From Candidatus Bathyanammoxibius amoris (GTDB lineage Bacteria > Planctomycetota > Brocadiia > Brocadiales > Bathyanammoxibiaceae): a DNA stretch of 43,516 nt. The stretch covers positions 1 to 43,516 of the forward strand of contig JAMXCW010000017.1 of NCBI GenBank assembly GCA_024451685.1. Reading direction: 5' to 3'. A program made the translations under genes and the position numbers. Each line of letters starts with the position of its first letter. Position 1 is the first letter of the stretch. Shown one piece after another: positions 38,260-43,516 of this stretch. The notes under the pieces are model-generated. The model made no database searches. It saw only the letters and a program-made list of their open reading frames with translations, and was not told where the DNA came from.

Positions 38260-40943
38260 CGCGGCTTTGCTTCCGTACAGGCCTTAACGAGGGCGCCTTT
38301 TATCTGTGCCAGTCTTTCCTCTTCGAGAACCTTGGTCCGGCGGTCCTTCTCTGTAACGTAAAAGACGTCAATGGCCTGATCCTGTTTGGTTGTAATCTTG
38401 GCAAAGTGTATGTCCAGGCCACAGTCCGCGAGGCACAGGCTGATGGTGTAAAGTAGTCCCTCCCTGTCGGGACTTACCGTATCTATGATGGTATACTGCG
38501 GGCTTGATTTGTTGTCTATATACACCCTGGGGGGCGGTTTCTCGCCGGAGGTACGTTTCCCGGGGATGACGCGCCTCGTACGCGAGCGCAACATCTCGGC
38601 AATAGATTTTTTGCCGGCAAAGACCGCTAAAAAATCCTCGCAGACCTCGCGGCGGAGCTTGTCGGTAACGAGCAGGTCCTCGACGGGCACGACGCGGAAA
38701 CGGTCCAGGATGATGCCGTCCCTGCGGGTGTAGGCCCGAGCACTTATAATGTTAAACCCTCTGGCCGCAAAGACCCCTGATATCTGGGAGAACCTGGCAG
38801 GCCGGTCCTCAGTAGAAAGCCACACCTCGATGAAATTGTCTGCCCGGGAGAAGTTCAGTGTGACGGGGACCTTGTCTTTTTTGAGTTTCTGTATCAGCTC
38901 CAGGTGGATGACCGCCTCTTTCGGCGTTACCTCCAGGATATATCTCGGTGGGACCATGTCGTAGTGCTTCAGGGCCTCTTTTTCCATACCCCTCGCGCGC
39001 GCAAGCTCCAGGAACTCTTCCTTGAACGCCTTCTGGCTTTTTACCGCGCTTCTGTCCGCTCCTTCAGAGAGGATTATGGCGGTCTTCTGGTACAGTTCCC
39101 ACAAAAGGGAGTCATGCCAGGCAAACCAGTATCCGCTTGATTTGATGTCGGCATATGTGAGCAGGTACAGGAGCTTGAGGTTTGTAAGGTCCCCGACCTT
39201 TTGGGCAAAGGCCACCAGGGTGCCCTCTTCTCCGGGGTCACGGCGTTCGAAGAGATACGCCATCTCCAGGTGGTTCTCTACCAGGAACTCGAGCAGCTTT
39301 GCGTCGCTTTCTTCGAGACAGAGCCTCCTTGCGATAGCAGGGATGATTGCCGCTCCCAGAAGTGCATGGTAAGGCCCCCTCGGTTTACCGATATCGTGAA
39401 ACAGGAGCGCAAGCCTCAGCACGGCCTGCATTTTTGTTTCTTCCAGGAGTCTTCTTTTTTGTACCTTTTCCGGACGGTCTTGCTGCCACAGCCGGTCTAT
39501 TACACCGATTGCCCGCAGGGAATGTTCATCGACCGTGTACCCGTGAAAACAATCGAAATGGACAAAGCCCACAAGGTCGTCAAACTCGGGGATGTATTTA
39601 CCCAGCAACCCGCAATCCCGCATGTGGGACAGGATCTTTGAGACGTTACCGGTACCCTCCAGGATGCCCATAAACAATTTTGCCACCTCCGGGTCGTTCC
39701 GGAAACCGTCGTCTACCAGCCAGAGGTGTTCGTACATGAGCTTCAGGGCCTGCTGGCTCGGTTCCAGGTGATGTCTCTGGGCGGCAAGAAGGAACGCCAT
39801 CATCTTTTTTGCCTTCCAGGGGCCGCTGAGAGCGTCTTCACGGCTGAAATAGAGCTTCTTCCCTATCTGGACCATTTCAGACCCCATAGGCCTCCGTAGC
39901 GGGCCTCTGGGGGCCGCAGGAGCCCGGCAGAGGCCTTCAAGGTGGGCCAGGATAGTATTCAGGTGGAAGTGTATCTTTCCGGCCGCTGTGAAGTAATCCT
40001 TCATCAGCCCCGTCGCGCCCGGCGTTCCGTCCGTCTCCTCATATCCCAGTGCCTGCGCCACCTCTTCCTGGAGCGCGCGTTCCAGCACGTCGTGCCTCTT
40101 CTTTGATATGATGTGGAGCTGTGTGCGTATGCGAAGTATCTGGTCAACGGCCTTCCGGAGTGAGAGCTGTTCCTCTTCCTTTAGCAATGGAAGCTGGCCG
40201 CTGAACCGGGAGGGCAACAGCCGGGACAACCGCAGCATCCAGAAAATCACCTGCGCATCCCTGAGCCCGCCGGGGTCTTCTTTGACGTTAGGTTCAAGGA
40301 GGTAAGGGGACATGCCCCTCGAGTGGTGCCTGTTGCGGGCCTCTTCGATCCTGTTTGATATATAGGAGAACAGGTTGCCGGAGAAGAATTTCAGGAGTAC
40401 ATCGTTTTCAAAGTGTTCAAACAGGGACTTATCTCCGGTGACATATCTGCTCTCTAAGAGGGAGGTGGCGGCAATATGGTCTTTTTCCATCACCCGCAGG
40501 CAGTCTTCCGGATTTCTGCACGTGTGGTGCGCCCCCACGCCGGAGTCCCATAAAAGCTGTAACACCGTACTCATCAGGTGTTCCACGTGGGCAGTGGGCG
40601 TCTGGCCTGAGTGGAAGAGCATAAGGTCTACGTCGGAAAAGGGGTGTAACTCCTGCCTGCCGTAACCGCCGGTGGCTATCCAGACCACCGGCACCTCCTT
40701 CTCGCCGGAGGTCTCTTGTGCGTACCGGTGTGCGGAGACGATGACGGTGTCTATCAGTTCGGCATGTCTCCTGGATATAACCCTTCCCGGCGCGCCTTCA
40801 CGGTGGAGTTCATCGGTAACGGCCTTTTCCTGCCGGACAAAGTCCTTGAGTCCTTTCAGGAACTGTTTCCTTCCGGGCCGCTTCCCCTGCTGGTTGAAAG
40901 AGGGCGCTTTGGGACTTAAGACGGTTGTTTCTTTAAAGGTCAC
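38256..40943 (-). CDS. glnD: Protein-PII uridylyltransferase GlnD
   Basis: Bifunctional enzyme that uridylylates PII when glutamine is low and removes the group when it is high. Domains in order are a nucleotidyltransferase domain (WIATGGYGRQELHPFSDVDL), a linker, an HD phosphohydrolase domain (LALLFHDIGKPRGPYHALLG) and two C-terminal ACT domains (RFSQISGVFAARGFNIISAR, and PDREGLLYTISLCLADCGLD). The frame is open to an ATG at 41024, but that runs 59 bases into glnA and its first 27 residues have no family character. I chose the GTG at 40943, giving 895 residues; neither start has a clear ribosome binding site. It overlaps the desulfurase gene by four bases. Confidence 0.95.
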   Translation of the reverse strand: MTFKETTVLSPKAPSFNQQGKRPGRKQFLKGLKDFVRQEKAVTDELHREGAPGRVISRRHAELIDTVIVSAHRYAQETSGEKEVPVVWIATGGYGRQELHPFSDVDLMLFHSGQTPTAHVEHLMSTVLQLLWDSGVGAHHTCRNPEDCLRVMEKDHIAATSLLESRYVTGDKSLFEHFENDVLLKFFSGNLFSYISNRIEEARNRHHSRGMSPYLLEPNVKEDPGGLRDAQVIFWMLRLSRLLPSRFSGQLPLLKEEEQLSLRKAVDQILRIRTQLHIISKKRHDVLERALQEEVAQALGYEETDGTPGATGLMKDYFTAAGKIHFHLNTILAHLEGLCRAPAAPRGPLRRPMGSEMVQIGKKLYFSREDALSGPWKAKKMMAFLLAAQRHHLEPSQQALKLMYEHLWLVDDGFRNDPEVAKLFMGILEGTGNVSKILSHMRDCGLLGKYIPEFDDLVGFVHFDCFHGYTVDEHSLRAIGVIDRLWQQDRPEKVQKRRLLEETKMQAVLRLALLFHDIGKPRGPYHALLGAAIIPAIARRLCLEESDAKLLEFLVENHLEMAYLFERRDPGEEGTLVAFAQKVGDLTNLKLLYLLTYADIKSSGYWFAWHDSLLWELYQKTAIILSEGADRSAVKSQKAFKEEFLELARARGMEKEALKHYDMVPPRYILEVTPKEAVIHLELIQKLKKDKVPVTLNFSRADNFIEVWLSTEDRPARFSQISGVFAARGFNIISARAYTRRDGIILDRFRVVPVEDLLVTDKLRREVCEDFLAVFAGKKSIAEMLRSRTRRVIPGKRTSGEKPPPRVYIDNKSSPQYTIIDTVSPDREGLLYTISLCLADCGLDIHFAKITTKQDQAIDVFYVTEKDRRTKVLEEERLAQIKGALVKACTEAKPR

Positions 40944-40965
40944 TGTGCAAAATGTGCTGTAGAGT

Positions 40966-42378
40966 TTAGACGTCGTAATATAAAGAAAACTCATACGGGT
41001 GAGGACGGAGCTTGATGGGCTCAAGCTCGTGTGTCCTTTTGTAAGAGACCCATGTCTCTATAACATCCTGGGTGAAAACGTCTCCTTTAAGCAGAAATTC
41101 ATGATTTTCTTCCAGGGCGTCAATGGACCTTGCCAGCGACTCCGGTGTAGCGGGCACCTTTGCCAGTTCCTCCGGCGGCAGGTCGTATATATCCTTGTCC
41201 AGGGGCTTGCCCGGGTCCAGTTTGTTTTGTATGCCGTCGATTACGGCCATTGTTATGGCGGCAAAGGCGAGGTATGCGTTGCAAGAGGGGTCGGGTGTCC
41301 TGAACTCTATCCTCGTCGCCTTGGGGTTGTGGCTGTACATCGGTATCCTGATTGCCGCGCTCCTGTTTCTGGAAGAGTAGGCCAGGTTTATGGGCGCTTC
41401 ATGCCCCGGGGCCAGTCTCTTGTAGGAGTTCGTGGTCGGGTTGGTGAACGCCAGAAGGGCGCTGGCGTGATGCAGTATCCCGCCGATGGCGTACATGGCC
41501 AGGTCACTGAGGCCGGCGTAACCGTCGCCCGCGAAAAGGGGTTCTCCGCCCTTCCAGAGGGAGACGTGGGTGTGCATGCCCGAACCGTTATCGCCCAGGA
41601 TGGGTTTTGGCATAAAGGTCACCGTCTTGCCGTGCTTTCTGGCGGTATTTTTTACGATGTATTTGAACTGCTGTACCATATCGGCCGCCCTTACCAGCGT
41701 GCTGAACTTAAAGTTAATCTCGGCCTGGCCGCCCGTCGCCACCTCATGGTGTTGGCGTTCCACCGCTATGCCGCACTTTTCCATCGTCAGCATCATCTCT
41801 GAACGAATGTCCTGCAGGGAGTCTGAAGGGGGCAGGGGCTGATACCCCTCCATTAGGCCGATCTTGTAGCCGAGGTTCGGTTCCTCGTTTTCTCCCGTGG
41901 TCCACGGTCCTTCGGAAGATTCGATAAAATAAAACGAGTGGTTCGGCTGGTGGCTGTAGCGTATGCTGTCAAAGATAAAAAATTCCGGCTCCGGGCCGAA
42001 GTAGGCCGTGTCGGCTATGCCGGTGGACTTCAGATACGTCTCCGCCTTACGCGCGATGTTGCGGGGGTCTTTTGAGTAATTCTCTCTGGTGATAGGTTCC
42101 ACGATGTCGCAGGTAAACGCTAACGTGGGAGTCGCCAGAAAGGGGTCCATTACCGCGGAACCCGGGTCGGGCATGGCCAGGAGATCGCTCATATGGATGG
42201 GCTGCCAGGCGCGGAGACTCGAACCGTCGAAACCGAAGCCGTCTTCAAAGACCGCTTCCGAAAGTTCCGCGACCGGGATGGAAAAGTGGTGCCACTTCCC
42301 GAAGATGTCGACAAACCGGAGGTCTACCACACGGGCGCCCTTCTTCTTGCAAAATTCTACTGCTTCTTTCGGCGTCAT
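40966..42378 (-). CDS. glnA: Glutamine synthetase type I
   Basis: Makes glutamine from glutamate and ammonia with ATP. It has 470 residues, the GSI-beta length. Signatures are FGFDGSSLRAWQPIHMSDLL near the N-terminus, the ATP-binding KPILGDNGSGMHTHVSLWKG, and FRTPDPSCNAYLAFAA. Tyr398 in DKDIYDLPPEELAKVPATP is the adenylylation-site tyrosine of the E. coli-type enzyme (Tyr397), so control by an adenylyltransferase (GlnE) is possible; glnE is not in the window. It follows glnB by three bases and precedes glnD, so the three form one nitrogen-control operon. Confidence 0.98.
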   Translation of the reverse strand: MTPKEAVEFCKKKGARVVDLRFVDIFGKWHHFSIPVAELSEAVFEDGFGFDGSSLRAWQPIHMSDLLAMPDPGSAVMDPFLATPTLAFTCDIVEPITRENYSKDPRNIARKAETYLKSTGIADTAYFGPEPEFFIFDSIRYSHQPNHSFYFIESSEGPWTTGENEEPNLGYKIGLMEGYQPLPPSDSLQDIRSEMMLTMEKCGIAVERQHHEVATGGQAEINFKFSTLVRAADMVQQFKYIVKNTARKHGKTVTFMPKPILGDNGSGMHTHVSLWKGGEPLFAGDGYAGLSDLAMYAIGGILHHASALLAFTNPTTNSYKRLAPGHEAPINLAYSSRNRSAAIRIPMYSHNPKATRIEFRTPDPSCNAYLAFAAITMAVIDGIQNKLDPGKPLDKDIYDLPPEELAKVPATPESLARSIDALEENHEFLLKGDVFTQDVIETWVSYKRTHELEPIKLRPHPYEFSLYYDV

Positions 42379-42381
42379 TTT

Positions 42382-42723
42382 TTAGATTGCCTCCGGGCCC
42401 CTTTCGCCCGTCCTTATCCGTATCGCGTCGTGCAGCGGCAGGACAAAGACCTTGCCGTCGCCATCATCTTCTCCCAGTCTGCCCGCGCGGACGATTGCCT
42501 CTACCGTCGGCTCGAGAAAGGACTCGTTTACGGCTATCTCCAGCTTGACTTTTCTCACCGTATCGATAGTGTATTCCTGCCCCCGAAATGTCTCTGTGCG
42601 CTTTGTCTTGCCGCCCAGACCTTCCACGTCGCTAACGGTTAGTCTTACCACTCCGACCCCACAGAGGGCGTCTTTTACTGCCTCAAGTCTGGCGGGTTGA
42701 ATAATGGCCTCTACCATCCACAT
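42382..42723 (-). CDS. glnB: Nitrogen regulatory protein P-II
   Basis: Trimeric signal protein that senses ATP/ADP and 2-oxoglutarate and controls ammonium use. Choosing the ATG at 42723 gives 113 residues beginning MWMVEAIIQPARL, and then numbering matches E. coli GlnB exactly: the T-loop reads TFRGQEY with Tyr51, the uridylylation site. The C-terminal signature GDGKVFVLPLHDAIRIRTGE is intact. The frame stays open to GTG 42744 and ATG 42738, which are possible alternative starts. None has a strong ribosome binding site. glnA starts three bases after its stop; glnD, the enzyme that modifies Tyr51, is next in the same transcript. Confidence 0.95.
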   Translation of the reverse strand: MWMVEAIIQPARLEAVKDALCGVGVVRLTVSDVEGLGGKTKRTETFRGQEYTIDTVRKVKLEIAVNESFLEPTVEAIVRAGRLGEDDGDGKVFVLPLHDAIRIRTGERGPEAI

Positions 42724-42738
42724 AACCAAAGAGTCCAT

Positions 42739-43076
42739 AGGCACTTAGGAAGGCTTGCCCGGTAAAGGAAGTGTGATAAAAAACCCAAGAAACTATTATA
42801 CAATATACAGCCAAAAATACAAGCCGCAGACGAATAAAATATGCAGATAAAAACGGGACAAAATTTCAAAATAACACTGCCTGTTTATGGCAAACCGGGG
42901 CTTAAACTTGGATGGTAGCAGGGTGGCGGCGGAGAAAAAAGAGGCAAGAATATCTGAACTTGATAGATAAACTAATTATAGCGGCAGAGCTTTCCACCTC
43001 AGGCGAATTAATGTCGAGCAAGCTCCAACGCTACACAAGACATGAAAAGGGGTTTGAGTTTGAGTACTTGTGGGAA
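42739..43076. other. Intergenic region upstream of glnB
   Basis: AT-rich, with the probable glnB promoter listed separately. A 62-codon plus-strand frame (42912-43100) is present but I do not accept it as a gene: it overlaps the end of the next gene and has no family character. I saw no sigma54 (GG-N10-GC) site. Confidence 0.5.
42795..42822 (-). promoter_or_regulatory. Possible sigma70-type promoter of the glnB operon
   Basis: On the minus strand, a perfect TATAAT (42800-42795) lies 16 bases after a weak -35, TTGTAT (42822-42817). Confidence 0.4.
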
Positions 43077-43358
43077 TTAGGTCGGTTTTGTTTTAAATAA
43101 GTCGGTCAGCCTGAACAGGACGCGGGATACAAAACCGGTCTTATAGTCATCTTTTATGTGTTGCAGGAATTCTTTGACCCCCTCGTCACCCCAGGTTTGG
43201 CGTATGTACGGAATATGTTGAGGGATGTTAATGATATCGTGGCGCTCTCTGGCCAACCGTTCATTGGTGGGCCCGGGGTCCATCCATTCATGAAGTTCCT
43301 TAAACGTTTTTCCAGTTCTTTCTTTACTTAATTCTAGATGTTTCTTGACGGGGGGCAT
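43077..43358 (-). CDS. Conserved-looking hypothetical protein (93 aa)
   Basis: A small, soluble, charged protein, rich in His, Lys and Asp. It includes KHLELSKERTGKTFKELHEW, ARERHDIINIPQHIPYIRQ and WGDEGVKEFLQHIKDDY. The motif order (Lys-Glu-Arg-Thr-Gly-Lys, Glu-Leu-His, Glu-Arg-His-Asp-Ile, then Tyr-x-Arg-x-x-Trp-Gly) looks like a conserved family rather than a chance frame, but I do not know its name or function. The regularly spaced His and Asp residues could bind metal. It is separate from the tRNA by about 50 bases and reads in the same direction. Confidence 0.65.
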   Translation of the reverse strand: MPPVKKHLELSKERTGKTFKELHEWMDPGPTNERLARERHDIINIPQHIPYIRQTWGDEGVKEFLQHIKDDYKTGFVSRVLFRLTDLFKTKPT

Positions 43359-43407
43359 TTTTTATAAAGGAAATCTATTTTTGTTGCGGGTTAAGTTTGG
43401 GAAAAAG

Positions 43408-43479
43408 AGCCCACGGGGGGATTTGAACCCCCAACCCCGGCATTACGAATGCCGTGCTCTGCCGTTGAGCCACGTGGGC
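43408..43479 (-). tRNA. tRNA-Thr (anticodon CGT)
   Basis: On the minus strand the 72 bases fold as a cloverleaf. The 5' acceptor arm GCCCACG pairs with 3' CGTGGGC; the D arm has GCTC...GAGC. The anticodon stem CGGCA/TGCCG encloses TTCGTAA, giving anticodon CGT (threonine, ACG codon). The T arm is GGGGGTTCAAATCCCCC. The discriminator base reads T and no CCA is encoded. Confidence 0.93.
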
Positions 43480-43516
43480 ATTGAGGAAACGTATATTATT
43501 TTATGACGCTTAACAT

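Noticed and set aside
40944-41024. GlnD start at ATG 41024
   Set aside because: It would overlap glnA by 59 bases and adds 27 residues with no similarity to GlnD N-termini. Kept as an alternative only.
42745-42910. Sigma54 promoter for the glnB-glnA operon
   Set aside because: No GG-N10-GC pair with the right flanks on the minus strand; a TATAAT box is the better candidate.
42912-43100. 62-codon plus-strand frame between glnB and the 93-aa gene
   Set aside because: No family character, no ribosome binding site, and it overlaps the end of the better-supported minus-strand gene.

Overview
The window is 43.5 kb of a Gram-negative bacterial chromosome. Most of it has moderately high GC and uses AGG and ATA codons freely. 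An outer membrane is implied by a DUF374-type lipid acyltransferase, a SurA/PpiC-type foldase and RseP. Isoprenoids are made by the MEP route (ispG, dxr). The mix of DUF2851, the gyrase sequences and interspersed GTAGGGGC-type hairpins would fit Planctomycetota (Brocadiales-like) or a neighbouring phylum. That placement is an inference; no rRNA or phylum marker is present.

Layout, left to right. 1-624 is the 3' part of polX, converging on rmuC. A 460-base hairpin-rich gap leads to mfd, followed by a PpiC-type foldase, a HELMH zincin-like protein and a FFLEELY-like protein. A small membrane protein and a CPBP protease-tyrS pair lie on the minus strand. Next come an ACT-domain protein without a normal start codon, a secreted unknown, a 102-bp MITE-like palindrome, an alkaline-phosphatase-superfamily enzyme and cysC. 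A compact minus-strand operon (16 kb region) holds a NapH-like ferredoxin membrane protein, an AIR-synthase-like protein and a class V PLP enzyme. It diverges from ispG-dxr-rseP, which converges on a DUF374 acyltransferase.

From about 23.2 to 27.35 kb the sequence is clearly AT-rich. This block holds a 105-aa unknown and an Mre11/SbcD-Rad50/SbcC pair, and looks horizontally acquired. It is followed by DUF2851 on the minus strand.

The right third is the replication-origin neighbourhood, all on the minus strand: glnB-glnA-glnD-cysteine desulfurase-dnaA, then a DnaA-box-rich gap (putative oriC), then dnaN-DUF721-gyrB-gyrA. Nitrogen control genes are packed directly upstream of dnaA with hardly any gap. 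PII Tyr51, the GlnD nucleotidyltransferase and HD domains, and the glutamine synthetase adenylylation-site tyrosine are all kept. The gyrase subunits carry unusual residues at the classical quinolone positions (GyrA E82/Q83/P87, GyrB Ile at the E. coli D426 position). A conserved small hypothetical and a tRNA-Thr(CGT) close the window.

The items most worth a second look are the nitrogen-dnaA operon with oriC, the gyrase substitutions, the four-PDZ RseP, the AT-rich Mre11-Rad50 island, the ACT gene with a non-canonical start, and the possibly leaderless NapH-like operon. I saw no clear wholly new multi-gene defence or biosynthetic system. The three-gene operon at 14.7-18.1 kb and the AT-rich island are the best candidates.
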